64,000 nt of DNA from Tetragonia tetragonoides (taxonomy: Eukaryota; Streptophyta; Magnoliopsida; Caryophyllales; Aizoaceae), in contig CM076153.1 in NCBI GenBank assembly GCA_038025085.1, forward strand, positions 15,413,001 through 15,477,000, in the 5' to 3' direction. Positions 21,701 through 33,144 of this stretch are shown here, piece after piece. A program made the position numbers and the translations under genes. Each line of letters begins with the position of its first letter. Position 1 is the first letter of the stretch. The notes under the pieces were generated by a model that made no database searches, had not been told where the DNA came from, and saw only the letters and a list, made by a program, of their open reading frames with translations.

Positions 21701-21952
21701 AAACATTTCTCTCTCTCTACTAAACCCAGGCATCATTGGTGCCAACATATCTCTCATTACCCCTTCTTTATCACTCTGTTCCCAAAAATAATTAACATTA
21801 CTATTGCTTGTGCTACTTAAACTAATCTCCCCTTCCATTTTATTATTATTGCCACTATTACTATTAGTACTATGTACTATTTCATCAACTCCCTTTCGTT
21901 TCGCCACCTTTTTTTCTTTAAAGCAATAAACACACATCAAATATAAATACAA
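18790..21952 (-). CDS. AP2/ERF transcription factor, group X (ABR1/ERF110-like), two exons
   Basis: Exon 1 is 21952-21424, exon 2 is 19511-18790. The junction (AAAAG|GTACGT ... TTGCAG|AGGGACC) is in phase and gives 416 aa, or 411 aa if translation starts at the second Met (21937, [10 protein letters not shown]). Exon 1 encodes a basic start, an acidic/serine stretch (MEGEISLSS), the group-X motif [14 protein letters not shown] and a Gly/Ser-rich linker. Exon 2 holds one intact AP2 domain ([38 protein letters not shown]) and a Ser/Pro-rich tail ending GSSSGS. Group-X ERFs bind GCC-box/DRE DNA in the nucleus and act in ABA, wounding and stress responses; the exact role here is inference. It is the only intact member of a local triplet. 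The 1.9-kb intron contains a SINE. Confidence 0.88.
19512..21423 (-). other. Intron of the ERF gene, no further gene
   Basis: Donor GTACGT and acceptor TTGCAG fit in phase. Apart from the SINE at 20127-20347 it is AT-rich. The segment 19910-20550 matches 35086-35510 beyond the right-hand copy, so a large part of this intron was duplicated with the exon. Confidence 0.75.
20127..20347 (+). mobile_element. tRNA-derived SINE in the ERF intron
   Basis: A-box-like TAGCTAAGTTGG (about 20140-20151), B-box GGTTCAAATCC (20184-20194), an A tail ending at 20347, and a 14-bp target duplication: GCCAATCTAAGATT (20113-20126) and GCTAATCTAAGATT (20348-20361). The family belongs with plant tRNA SINEs. It is a transposon, not a working tRNA gene, because there is no cloverleaf. 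Confidence 0.85.
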
Positions 21953-21992
21953 ATATACTCTTTAATTTTCTAACTAGAAGAATTGAAGTTGT

Positions 21993-22065
21993 GTATATAT
22001 AGAGTTACAAAGAAATGAACTAATTAATAAACCCAAATGTTGAATTGACGGTTCATGTATTTATA
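21993..22065 (-). promoter_or_regulatory. Candidate TATA boxes of the ERF gene
   Basis: On the minus strand TATAAATA lies at 22065-22058 and CTCTATATATACAC at about 22004-21991. The distal one would give a leader of roughly 80 bp to the ATG at 21952 or 21937. Which is used cannot be told from sequence. Confidence 0.45.
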
Positions 22066-24069
22066 AACCCACAAAATGGGTTAAAAATTAATTAAATGGT
22101 CCGCCGCCATTGAACCAAAACTTCATGACAAAGAAAACAACAAAATAAAAAAAGAATATCATACTATACTATATAATAGTTTTGTGTTATATTGGTTTAG
22201 TTTATATAATATAGTAAAATTGTTCGAATTTCATGAAATTCTATCAAATTGGCAAGTTGGAATTGGCTTTCTATATAGTAATAGGTAAGCTAGTTATACA
22301 AGTGGATAATATAAGGGGTGGGAAACAGGGGAATGATGTTAAAAAATGATCTATATTCATGCATGCAATGACGAAAATAGTAAGTATATTAATAAATTTA
22401 AAAGATTAAATATTCTTTTTGGATTGGATTTTTGGATATACAAGTATGAATTTGGTATGTTCTTTGGTCAAACTTTGACTCTTTACAACAAAAATAAAAG
22501 CCAAAAAAATTACGAAATTGCTAGCTGTTTGAAGTGTGAACGTCAACCTTTGAAGCACCGCTGAGACTTTCCTGAGAGAGAGAGAGAGATTTAGCTTAAG
22601 GCCAAGGGGACCGACATAAAAAGTTCAAACAAGTTGTGAGATTTTTTAATGCTGGTCCTTCATTCCTCAATATTCTAGTACTCCAATTGTCGCTTTCAGA
22701 TGTTATGAAAGATGTTTTAAGTAGATTCTAGTCATTCTTACAAATAAGATATTTCATACTTTGTACCCTAAAGATTAGAGTTTGTATTTATTATGTCCAT
22801 CTCAATCCAAACATTAAATCTTTTTGATCCCGTCTCTATGAATAATGTCTCTTATTAGATCGTCTCAATATGAGGTCACCTCTAGACGTCTTATATTGAG
22901 ATTGCCTCACATGATTTTTGTGATCTCGACATAACTTTAAAGAAAAATACAAAGATCGCTATGTTATTTGTGGTTCTACAATAAAATGTGATGTAACGTT
23001 GAGCTTTAAGTTTATTATACAGATTAGTTAGAAAAATATTCTAAAAGATACATCCTAGTTGTCCAAATACTGTAATTGAGAATGAAAATTGAACCCTGAT
23101 CCGTCTTGAAGATGGAGTAGTGGAAAAAGAGTCACGGCTCCTAACTCAAATTCTCAATCAGGAATCCTACAAATCATTGTATTGTAGCTGAGAATGAATA
23201 TGAAGAACATGGACATACAAGATATTCATAATTACCCGATTCACATAATATAGATAAGATGGCACATTTTACAGGTATAAAGGTGGTTCACGTTGTAGAT
23301 TTTTATCTTTCATGCACTAGTTCAAAGAATGATAAGAGCTAGAGTAGCTTTCACAACTGTAGCAGAAAAGGAAGTATGAGTATTAGGCAAAAGTCCTTTT
23401 GCAACGCAACATGGTAAGTTGACGAATTCTTTTTAGATACCAATCACTACATGTCACCTAGTGGGAATCTGATAGCTATAGACTAGAGCGCCTATAGCCA
23501 GCTTTGGCACTTGTTGCAAGCGTGTTACCACATTTTCAAATTAATGAGTAGTTTACTGACTAACCATCAAGGAATAACTCCCGCTAAAGATGTTCTGAAA
23601 GAGCGTAACATAGTTGGTTGTGTGGTTGAATTTCAGTGCAAAGGTTATAAGTGAGATGAAGCTATATCAAGTCTAAGGGGATCATGATCTCTTACAATTA
23701 CTATATGTTATTTGCAGGAGCGGCTATCCAAAATTATTAACGTTGTTTTCTGCATTCAAGACAAATGTTACTGAGTTTAGAAGGAGATAATTAAAGTGAG
23801 ATACAATTTATCTATCATGTGTTACGGAGTATTTTTTTATCGTATATATTTCATATTTGGAATCATGTCTATATTTTTAGTATTAGTGTTCAAATGAAAT
23901 TACTATTCATTTTTTATCTTAGTTTTCAAACCAAAGTCAAAAGTATTTAAAAGAAAATAATATTTGACTATGAGCAATTTCACCAGTCAAACACCCATCA
24001 AGAAGTTGAAAGAAACAGGGGAAAACAGAGCAACAAATCACTAAAACAAGACAAACCACATACTACAAT
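22066..24069. other. Intergenic stretch upstream of the ERF gene, no gene seen
   Basis: AT-rich with a short GA repeat near 22575-22590. No coding region, LTR or clear inverted repeat is recognised. The 23590-23710 part has SINE-like words (AACATAGTTGGTTGTG, GTGCAAAGGTTATAA) but no B box or terminal duplication. Confidence 0.4.
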
Positions 24070-24540
24070 TTCAAAGCTTATATCCACCAATCATGTTATG
24101 ATGAACCCCTATAATCATCAACATTCCTTTGACTTCCATGTGAATTAAGCTCAGCTACAGGATACGCCAATGCTAAACTCGCCGGCATATTCTTTATGAT
24201 GACATTCTCCGGGGAGTTGAGCTTGGATTTGCTGCCCTTAAATCTAAGGACAGCTTCACCTCAAAAAAAAAAAAAAAAAAAGGACAGCTTCATTATAAAC
24301 ACGGGTAGCTGCCTCAGCCGTGTCAAATGTGCGAAGCCAAACACGGGTAGCCTTGTAAGGGTCCCTAATCTCAGCTGCCCACTTGCCCCATGGCCTTTGT
24401 CTCACATCTCTGTATTTCCTCTTAATTGGCTCTCTTGAATCCACTTGAGGTGCAATGTTTGGCATCATAATTCATTGAAGGAATGTATGAATAATGTTGT
24501 TGGTGATGGTGATGTCATTGATGTAGTGGGTATCATATAG
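24070..24540 (-). pseudogene. ERF group-X AP2-exon copy, internally deleted and poly(A)-interrupted
   Basis: Third copy of the ERF exon 2. The splice-acceptor region (GCTTGGTCCCTCTGCAAG at about 24540) is kept. The frame reads [37 protein letters not shown] and [18 protein letters not shown]. It is then broken by an 18-A insertion (phenylalanine run on the minus strand) and resumes as [19 protein letters not shown]. Most of the Ser/Pro-rich C-terminus is deleted: NMPAS joins directly to LALAYPVAELNSHGS, the counterpart of the extreme C-terminus. RGVRQ has become RDVRQ and the WLG motif WLR. No first exon is found upstream. Clearly non-functional. Confidence 0.85.
24247..24292. mobile_element. 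Poly(A)-only insertion with 12-bp target duplication
   Basis: AGGACAGCTTCA occurs at 24247-24258 and again at 24281-24292, with CCTC plus about 18 A between. This is the footprint of a retroposition event that delivered little more than a poly(A) tail. Confidence 0.75.
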
Positions 24541-25078
24541 CTTGGTCCCTCTGCAAGTTTGATTAATTGATCAAGATACTATGTATGAAATTTATTGAAC
24601 CTCTTAGGCCCTGTTCTTTTCGTCATCTGTATGTTGTATTTCGTTTTGTTCCGTATTCTATACTTTATTTGTCTCATATTTTGATTCATTATCCACGTCG
24701 TTTTCCGTTCCTCACCTTCCAGCATCATTTGGTTATTAAAGAGAACAGAGCTTTATTATTAATGTATGAGAGACCCCATATTTATAGCAATAAGCCATAC
24801 TTGACTCTCCAAGCATAAATAATATCGTAGATATGTTAGTTTTCTAAATATATAGAGTTTCAACTATAATTTCCTAGATATATAATATCAAATATATAGT
24901 GTCTTTTTATACATATGGAAAATATATTATTCAATTCCATTTTATCTCTAATACCCTTCTACAATCATATCAACAAGATCATCATGGACGTTAAGACCAT
25001 CATGTTGTTGCTCAAAAAGAAGAAGGAATACACTAAAGCGGTAATAGACTAATAGTATAAAAGTTAATATTTTTACTA

Positions 25079-25260
25079 TAAGTGGTTAGTGTGAGTGGTT
25101 TGGCACTCTCATTTCTTAAGCAAGGTTGAGGATTCGAATCTTGTAAATAGAGAAACTATTTAGTGAGAGCACTTTACTCCTTCGTGGACCAACCCAATGC
25201 AAACAGGATTAATCTTGACCCAAAAAACTTAGTTGAACTCGTGGTTAAACAAAAAAAAAA
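25079..25260 (+). mobile_element. tRNA-derived SINE in the flank of the right-hand ERF copy
   Basis: B box GGATTCGAATC at 25130-25140, body words shared with 16755-16965 (AATAGAGAAACTA, AACAGGATTAATCTTGACCC), and an A tail ending about 25261. The paralogous flank near 15530 reads straight from AGTATAGAAGTAAC to CCGTATTGG without it, so that flank shows an empty site. Confidence 0.7.
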
Positions 25261-25355
25261 ATAGTAACTTTCTTTCGTATTGGTTATCACTGCAATTTGC
25301 AACATGAGAAGTAATTACACATGATATTCGAATCTAATTCGGAATAATTAATTTT

Positions 25356-26675
25356 GGGTAAATTATATTGAAGTATACTGAGGTTTGACGAAATTGCAGA
25401 GAGGTATACTAACGTTTGACTAAATACACTAAGGTATACTCTTGACCATTTTTGGACCGTTGACCAAAGTCAAACTAATTTTTAGACATAAATATCCCTA
25501 ATATACCTCATTGAAAGTTCATAGAAAAAATTATTGTGCAATAATTTTCCACTTACTTTGCACTGCATGCTCGTATATTGTTTATTGATTGTGTCATATT
25601 GTGCTCAAATTTGTTACCAAGATCGACATATAATTGACATCAAACTCTCATAACTTTAGATCGGTATCTTTTTTAGTGCAGACACAAGATTAGGCTTGAG
25701 TCAATTTTGCATGATGAGAGGATTGTTTAAATCGAGTCACGAATTTTATTAATTTGCTCTCAAAATAAAAAAAAAAAAAACTAAATAAAAAGGAAAAAAG
25801 TGGACAATCATTGCGCAGTAAGTAATTTTTTTTTTTAAAAAAACTTTCAATGAGGTATACTGGGGGTATTTATGTCCAAAAATTATTTTGACTTTGGTCA
25901 ATGGTCAAAAAGTGGTCAAGAGTAGACCTGTAAAAAACTGACCCGACCCGTAAACCCGACCCGACCCCACCCTTTTTTTAGGGTTCTGACAAAGTTTTTT
26001 TGACCCGAAACCCGTTTTGACCCTAACTCGTTAAACACGATAATTTTTGGGTCAAACCCGACCCGTTAATGGGTCGACCCGTTTGACCCGGAAATTTGAA
26101 TTTATTTTATATAATGAATAAAAAAGATACACGGGAATGCCTTTTTGACAAGTTAGACACTTTTCAAGTATATTTAACAATTATTTTACATTATTTTCCG
26201 GAATTGGTAGCCTTATAACAACTTGAGGTGATTTATATCCACCCCTAGTCAGCATTTCGCTAATTGATTTCTCATTAAGGATACTTAATACTTCTTTTAT
26301 ATGTGCAAAGCATAAAGAAAATATTATGTTCATTGTTCATATAAGTTAAAGTAGTGTAAAACTTTGCTTAGTCTTTTATTTGAACAAAATATTGGTTAAA
26401 AAATTAATGGAGAATTTTTTTCTTAAATGGCGCTACTGACCCGCTAGGTCGACCCGAACCCGAAGACTCTGGGTCAGGGTCAAGCATTTCTCAACCCGAA
26501 TCAGAAAGTGACCCGACCCGGAAATGACCCTAACCCGTTGTGACCGAACCCGAACCCGACCCGCCCGACCCGTTTACAGGTCTAGTCAAGAGTATACCTC
26601 AGTGTATTTAGTCAAACGAGGATATACCTCTGTGCAATTTTGCCAAACCTCAGTATACCTCAATATAATTTACCC
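25356..26675. mobile_element. Mutator-like foldback element (non-autonomous), itself carrying a hAT MITE
   Basis: Long inverted arms: GGGTAAATTATATTGAAGTA... at the left and the mirror image ...CTCAATATAATTTACCC at the right, continuing inward to about 25535 and 25842. The 9-bp target duplication ATTAATTTT is at 25347-25355. The right-hand copy starts at 26676 and was later split by the Copia insertion, resuming at 35086. Nine-bp duplications are typical of MULEs. The intact ERF intron (19920) shows the unfilled site AATTAATTCTAGATCC. Without the nested hAT the element is about 650 bp and has no coding sequence. Confidence 0.85.
25923..26584. mobile_element. hAT MITE (TAGACCTGTAAA ends) inside the foldback element
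   Basis: 662 bp, ends TAGACCTGTAAA and TTTACAGGTCTA, with the 8-bp target duplication GTCAAGAG at 25915-25922 and 26585-26592. Subterminal ACCCGACCCG repeats on both sides are typical of this plant hAT MITE group. No transposase. Confidence 0.9.
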
Positions 26676-26682
26676 ATTAATT

Positions 26683-27229
26683 TGTTAGTACAAAATATTG
26701 AATATGATAAAGTAGAGGAACTTGGATATGACTTCTAGGCATGTACAAGTACACTTTCCTGAAAGTTTAATTTCGACCCTCTAGGAAGGACCGGGTTACA
26801 CGAAACAACTTCCGAGATACAATGAAGCCACAGAGTATATTGTTCGCCTCACAATCATACTCCACTAATGCGTTTGTGTTGTTGATATTTGTCTTAATCA
26901 AGATGATAAACCATCATCTCTAATGTCCATGGAATGCCATCATGAAAGAGATCAAATCTCTATCATGTATCATGACTAACCAATCAAGAGGAGGATGCCC
27001 TCTTCTTGCCAAGGAGAAAATCCATTCTCCTTTATATCCAAGGAGAAATCTCATTCTCCTTATTTTATATCTGTCACCCCATATGGTATATTTATAATAG
27101 ATTGATATAGGTAGTTATTGGTGGTTACTAAAGACAAGTGTCTCTCGTATAAACATAACCACATAATAACTAATGCCACATGGCATATCATGAGAGATAT
27201 AACTCTCTTACTCTAAAAATGTTCCAACA
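26683..27229 (-). repeat. LTR (3') of the outer Copia element
   Basis: 547 bp, TGTTAG...CCAACA; partner at 34520-35080. Confidence 0.88.
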
Positions 27230-27801
27230 ATCCTCCCCCATTTTTGGATTAAGCTTAAATTGCTTTGATTTGGTATACAAGACAAATTTCCAAACTTATG
27301 CTTAAACGATAGTGTCTTAAAGATTGAACTACCGCTTAGTGTAATACACATTCCAACATTACGAATTATAATGGTGTCTAAAATGATTGAACCAAATAAT
27401 TCATTTTGGAAAATTGAAGATATCACACACATAAGCTTATAACAAACAACATTAGATACTTGACGCTTTAAAGGCCATGCGTCCATATCCTTTCATAAGT
27501 GTATATAAAGCCAAGCCCAAGACTTTTTGAAGCGGCCACACTTCACACTTACATAGGTAGACCTTTACATCGTGTTTTGTAACTTAAACACTTTTTCAAA
27601 AATTCTATTAAGAAGATACACTTCAACCTCCTTTACATTACCAGACCCAAGTACTTCCTTCTCCTTGGGACGTCAGTAAAAATTATTGAGTGTTTGCAAA
27701 TCACTCTTATGAGGTACTTTTACTCATTGAACTCAAGACATGACGTTTTATCAAGCGTTGAGTTGAGGTTCCTTCATTGGTGACTTAATTATATGGGCTT
27801 A
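27230..27801 (-). other. Interior of the outer Copia element, non-coding
   Basis: Starts with the polypurine tract (minus strand) and contains no frame with similarity to retroelement proteins; the short minus-strand frame at 27208-27486 is not recognisable. Confidence 0.5.
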
Positions 27802-27806
27802 CACAT

Positions 27807-28021
27807 TGTTAACCAGCATGGATCAAGAATATAGAGAGAGAAAATCAGAGAAGAAAAAGAAGAAACAGAATTGATTGATTATTCAGTATGAATTACATTA
27901 GGACGAGAATAGCTATATATGTCTTGTATTTACAGTAAGCGCCAACTCTTAACAACTAATGTTGAGCTGTCACTTTAGGTTGTTACAATATAACAACCTC
28001 TTTTCTTAACTCACTCCTACA
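27807..28021 (-). repeat. LTR (3') of the inner Copia element
   Basis: 215 bp; partner at 32925-33139; contains the AT-rich leader ATAGCTATATATG. Confidence 0.92.
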
Positions 28022-29313
28022 TCCCCCCCCCCCCCCCCCCTCAAGTTGGAGGGTGTTAACACTCCCAACTTGTCAAGCAAAAAATGATGTTGCCTGCCAT
28101 TAAGAGACTTTGTAAAGATATCTGCAAGCTGATCCTGAGTTCTGACATAGGATAAGGTGATCAATCCCTCTTGCAATTTCTCTCGGACAAAATGACAATC
28201 TAAGTCAATGTGTTTTGTCCGCTCATGGTAAACTGGGTTCTTGGCTATGTAAATTGCAGCTTGACTATCACATTTCAAAGGCACTGGGATAACTGAAGGC
28301 ACTGTCAGTTCATGAAGAAGTCTGGTTAACCATGCTAGCTCTGCTATCACCCTGCGCATGGATCTATACTCTGCCTCTGCTGATGAAAGGAAAACTGTGA
28401 GTTGTTTCTTGGATTTCCATGAAATAGGACAGCCACCAAATGTAATATAATACCCACTCACAGACCTTCTAGTGTTAGGGCAAGCAACCCAATCACTATC
28501 ACAATAAGCTTGAATATCATATTTAGGAGACTGACTGAAGAATAAACCTTGAGCAGGTGAGCCAGCTATGTATCTCAGTGTGTGGAGAGCTGCATCCATA
28601 TGAGGTTGTCTTGGAGATTGCAATAATTGACTCCGGAATTGAACTGAGAAAGCAATGTCAGGTCTGGTATGAGTTAAGTAATTCAACTTCCCTACAAGTT
28701 TTCTGAAGAGGCTTGGGTCTGAGAGAGGAATGCCCTGATCAGTCCTGAGTTTCAGATTATGCTCAAGAGGACCAATAACAGCCTGATCTGAAGAAATCTT
28801 GAATTCAGTCAGTAAATCCATTGCAAACTTCCTTTGAGTCATGACAAGACCATTGCTTTCCTGATATATTTCCATGCCTAGAAAATAGTTCAAATAGCCA
28901 AGATCCTTGATCTTGAACTGATCATCCAAAAACTGCTTCAATTGTGAAATTTCTGTCTCATTATTGCTTGTGACCAATATATCATCCACATAAAAAGTTG
29001 TAAATACCACAGAATCTCCCATCTTTTTGAAGAACAATGAGTAATCATTCCTTGAATGTTGATAACCCTGACTTTTGAGTGCAATTGATAACTTGGCATA
29101 CCACTGCCTTGAGGCCTGCTTAAGGCCATAAAGGCTCTTCTTGAGAAGGCAGACTTGATTGGGTTTGGTGAGAGACAAACCAGGAGGAGCTTGCATATAG
29201 ATTTCTTCATCCAAATCCTCATGCAAGAAAGCATTGTTTACATCTAGTTGATGGAGAGGCCATCCTTTCTTGACAGTTGTAGCTAGGAGTGTCCTTCTTG
29301 TTGTCATCTTCAC
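28006..29313 (-). pseudogene. Copia pol: reverse transcriptase (C part) and RNase H
   Basis: 435-codon frame. It holds QLDVNNAFLHEDLDEEIYMQ, LYGLKQASRQWY and the catalytic YVDDILV motif, then LNYLTHTRPDIAF and RNase H (YCDSDW, SSAEAEYRSM, CDSQAAIYIAKNP, TKHIDLDCHFVRE). It is out of frame with the preceding pol segment: near 29310 the stretch between GFTQKA and LSPVVKMTT is shortened and shifted, so the reverse transcriptase core is broken. Confidence 0.9.
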
Positions 29314-30139
29314 AACTGGAGAGAATGTCAGCCTTTTGAGTAAAGCCCCTTATGACCAAACGAGCCTTGAACCTCTTAATAGTTCCATCAGATCTGAATT
29401 TGATGGTATAAACCCATTTACAAGAAATGGGCTTCTTGCCTTTGGGAAGATCAACAAGTTCCCAAGTATTATTAAGAAAAAGAGCCTCAAACTCTTTATT
29501 CATTGCTTGCTGCCATGCTGGTTCAATGACAGCTTCTTCATAGCATTCAGGATGAACTTTATTCAAAGTGTTTAATAGCTGTTGGCTATTTGTGGTGAGA
29601 GCTGAGCAACACATAATAGGTGAGGTGGTACAAAGGGATGTGATGGTGTGAGGGCAGGTATTGGGGTCAACTAGGACACAATTACACATGTCGTCTGTGA
29701 GATAAGCAGGTTGCTTATGAGTTCTAGTTGATTGTCTGACATTAACAGGGTTTACTTGCTGAACCTGTTGAGAAGAAGAGAGAATGTTCCTGGTTACTGG
29801 AACAGAAGGAAGAGGAGAATGTGTTTGAGAATTGGGACTATGTGGTGGAGGAGAAGGAGATGGAGGAGTATGAATGTGAGAAATGAAGTCTGAATTCTCA
29901 GTAGAGAAATCAGAAGAATAAGATGTAGAAGAAGGAAACAAAGATGAAGGAGAAGAGGGATTCTGAAAAGGAAAAATGGTCTCATGAAAAATGACATCCC
30001 TGGACACAAAAATTCTGTTTGTATCAAGGTTGAGGAGTTTGTAGGCTTTCTGACCTAAGGAGTATCCAAGGAAAATACATGGAGAGGCTCTAGGATCCAT
30101 CTTGTGCCTCCCTCTCTTTAAGGTTGAAGCATAACACAA
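29219..30139 (-). pseudogene. Copia pol: integrase C-terminus and reverse transcriptase N part
   Basis: Starts CYASTLKRGRHKMDPRASPC and FLGYSLGQKAYKL (integrase GKGY-type region). A Ser/Pro-rich linker follows, then the start of reverse transcriptase (MNKEFEALFLNNTWELVDLP, KWVYTIKFRSDGTI, ARLVIRGFTQK). It continues the frame of 30269-31387; the stop between them (TAG at about 30270, PEKY*GDC) replaces a tryptophan codon. Confidence 0.88.
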
Positions 30140-30268
30140 GCAGCCAAAAGCCCTTAAATGATCATAAGTGGGTGATCTATTGAAAAGAAGATGAAAAGGA
30201 GTAAAACCCTGAAGAGATCTTGTGGGAAATCTATTGATAAGGTGAGTGGATGTAAGAACACAATCCCC

Positions 30269-31387
30269 CTAATATTTTTCAGGAAGATCAGACTGAAACA
30301 AAAGTGCCCTAGCTGTTTCTAGCAAATGCCTATGTTTTCTCTCCACAACTCCATTTTGTTGTGGAGTATCTACACAACTTGTCTCATGAATAATTCCTTT
30401 TGAAATAAAAAAGGCTTTGGCTTCTTTGCTTTTGCCTAATTCTAAGGCATTGTCTGAACGGATGGTCTGTATTTTACAATTGAATTGAGTTTCAACCATG
30501 GTTGCAAAAGCTGAAATAAGGTCTAAAGCATTGCTTTTACAGTGGAGTAAGTGTATCCAGGTGGTTCTACTAAAATCATCAACAATGGTTAGGAAATATT
30601 TGTGGCCATCATAAGTAGGTATGTAATAGGCACCCCACAAATCAATATGTATCAATTCAAAAATGTGAGTAGAGTGGATAGAACTATGAGGAAAAGGTAA
30701 TCTATGTTGTTTTGCTTTAGGACAAACAGAACAAGGAAGAATTTTATTGATATTTACACCACTATCCAATAGAGACAAACATTTGATTTTGTCAAAGGGA
30801 AGATGCCCCAACCTATTGTGCCACAAACTGGCAGAACAAGCTGCATTACAACTTGCATTACAAGAATTATTATTTGTGGAAAAAGAAAAAACATTCTCAG
30901 AAGAGAAAGGAAAAGCTGGGGCAGAAGCAGCAGCACAGGAAGAGTTTGTCACCAAATCAACAGCAGGATCAATATTCAGCAAGTATAAACCCCCTTTTGC
31001 CTCACCAAGTACCAGTGGCCTCTTCTGAGAAGGGCCCTGCATAAAGCAAGATTTTGGGGAAAAAATGACATAACACTGAGTTTGATTAACAAACTTGCCA
31101 ATGTACAATAAATTGTACTTAAAATCAGGTACATAAAGCACATCATGAAGTGAAATGGATGAAGATATGGGTATAGTTCTAGCTTGGGTGACTAAAACTG
31201 TTTGTTTATTTGGTAAGGTGATGTGGTAAGGTGTGGTAAGGGCATATACAGTAGTGAATAATGATAAATCATGGCACATATGGTCCGTGGCACCTGTGTC
31301 TAAAATCCAGGGTTGATGGTTATTAGCAGCTACTACACAGTTGAAACAAGAGCATGCAAATGAATTACTATGAACAAAACTAGACAT
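30269..31387 (-). pseudogene. Copia pol: protease and integrase
   Basis: Protease active site LDTGATDHMC (Asp about residue 30). GAG-pre-integrase HHCC zinc site is LWHNRLGHLPFD ... CSVCPKAKQHRLPF. The integrase core has HIDLWGAY, TIVDDFSRTTWIHLL, RSDNALEL and TPQQNGVVERKHRHLLETAR (DDE residues present). The frame is closed by a TAG where tryptophan is expected. Confidence 0.92.
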
Positions 31388-31456
31388 TATACCTGCAAAG
31401 TTGACAGCTGCAGTAGCTTGGTGTGCAGCTCCTTTTGATGCTCCTTTCTGTACTTC

Positions 31457-31834
31457 TTATAAGCTATTAACTATGGTCATCAACCGACCAATCTGTTCAG
31501 AAGAAAAACCAGCTAGAGGGTGCTGATTGTTAGAAGTATTATTCACAGGTGGAGCAGACCAATTAGTAGACTGTGCCCCAGAGAAATTGTGCATAGACTG
31601 AACTCCAGAATTGTTCCCAAAATTGTGAGACTGAAAACTTGAATTTCTTTCAAAATTATTTCCAAAATGACTACCAGAATCATCATCATCATCATTCCCT
31701 TGCACAGCAGCTGCCATTCTCTTGCCCTTATCAAAGGTGGAATTTCCAGGTTTAAAGTTGAAATTAGGTGGAAACCCATGAAGCTTGTAACACTTGTTAA
31801 TAGTGTGGCCTGGCTTTTTACAGTAATTGCACAT
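31457..31834 (-). pseudogene. Copia gag C-terminus with CCHC zinc knuckle
   Basis: CNYCKKPGHTINKCYKLHGFPP is the nucleocapsid zinc knuckle, followed by an Asn/Ser-rich tail (GFSSEQIGRLM). A TAA at about 31457 (NSL*EVQKG, probably from CAA) separates it from the protease. Confidence 0.9.
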
Positions 31835-31988
31835 AAGTGCTTGTCTGTTATCATCACTCCTAGCTCTATTATCATAGGTTCTAGGTTTATTGAAATGATT
31901 CTAAGGTCCTCTCTGGGAACCAGCATAAAAAGATGCAGATTCAGTACCAAAATCAATTGGCATTTTAACTTCTTTCTGTTTCTCATCT

Positions 31989-32639
31989 TCAAGCAAAACA
32001 GAATAAGCTTTGACTAATTGAAGGAAGTGGTTTCATCATGAGGATATTACCTCGAATGTTCTGATAAGAACTATTTAAACCCATTAAGAACTGCACAAAT
32101 CTCTGACCTTGCTCAATTTTCTTCCATGTCTCCATTTTTCCACAAGTGAAATTTGGTAATTGGCATACACTACTCAGCTCATCCCAAGTAGACTTCATCT
32201 TAGTAAAATAGCTTGTTATATCCATTGAACCTTGTCCAGTGGTGGTCAAATCTTTTTGCAATTGATACAGACTTGTTCCACTTGATTTGCCAAATCTTTC
32301 CTCTAATTCTTCCCAAATTTCCTTAGCTGAATTCGCATATAGCACACTATCAGCAACTTTCTTAGAAAGAACATTCAATATCCATGAGGTAACCATGTCA
32401 TTACACCTCTGCCATAAACTCAACATAGGATCCTCTCTAGGTTTCACACAAGAACCATTAACAAACGAAAGTTTATTCTTAGCTGACAACGCAATTGTTA
32501 TTGCCTTTCTCCAACTTCCATAGCCAGTACCATCAAATATTTTCGAGACTAAACTCATCCCCGGGTGATCCGAAGGATGAAGATATAAAGGATGAGAAGC
32601 ATCGACATTCGCAGGAGCCATGATTAATCCAGAACTCAA
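31989..32639 (-). pseudogene. Copia gag N part
   Basis: Retroelement gag: HPSDHPGMSLVSKIFDGTGY, SWRKAITIALSAKNKL, SGTSLYQLQKDLTTTGQG, QFLMGLNSSYQNIRGNIL. One extra A near 32008 (AGTCAAAGC for AGTCAAGC) shifts the frame before the zinc knuckle. The likelier start is the internal MAPANVDASHP at 32621. Confidence 0.9.
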
Positions 32640-32924
32640 TCAGAGTAGAAAAGATTCTCAGCGAAAAAAGATCAAACAGTTGATCTGCACAAGAAATTGA
32701 TTGAATATTAACGAATTCAATTGATTAAAGATTTGCGAAACCCTAATTATCGTAGATTGAGAAATTGATGAATCAAATCAAAATCTCGAGTAAGAAAAGA
32801 TTTAAGGAAATTGTGATGATAATTCTGCAGCTAGATTAACTGACAAATCAAAGTCATTCAATCGAAGAACAAAGAGATTAAGAATTTTAGGTTTTCGCAA
32901 TTTGAGCGCTTGGCTCTGATACCA

Positions 32925-33139
32925 TGTTAACCAGCATGGATCAAGAATATAGAGAGAGAAAATCAGAGAAGAAAAAGAAGAAACAGAATTGATTGATTAT
33001 TCAGTATGAATTACATTAGGACGAGAATAGCTATATATGTCCTGTATTTACAGTAAGCACCAACTCTTAACAACTAATGCTGAGCTGTCACTTTAGCTTG
33101 TTACAATATAACAACCTCTTTTCTTAACTCACTCCTACA
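32925..33139 (-). repeat. LTR (5') of the inner Copia element
   Basis: 215 bp, followed on the minus strand by the iMet primer site TGGTATCAGAGCC. Confidence 0.92.
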
Positions 33140-33144
33140 CACAT

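Larger units (their letters stand above)
27807..33139 (-). mobile_element. Copia retrotransposon, Ale/Retrofit-like, complete length but mutated
   Basis: 215-bp LTRs at 27807-28021 and 32925-33139 (four differences seen) begin TGTTAACCAGCATGG and end CTCCTACA. Target duplication CACAT is at 27802-27806 and 33140-33144. On the minus strand the 5' LTR is followed by a perfect primer site TGGTATCAGAGCC (32924-32912), and a long G run forms the polypurine tract (28022-28041). The interior carries gag, protease, integrase, reverse transcriptase and RNase H in Copia order, but several stops and frameshifts make it inactive. The gag start (SLVSKIFDGTGYGSW) and short LTRs fit the Ale/Retrofit lineage. 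Confidence 0.92.

Noticed and set aside
28022..28041. C run as a stand-alone repeat
   Set aside because: It is the expanded polypurine tract (minus strand) of the inner Copia element, adjacent to its 3' LTR.
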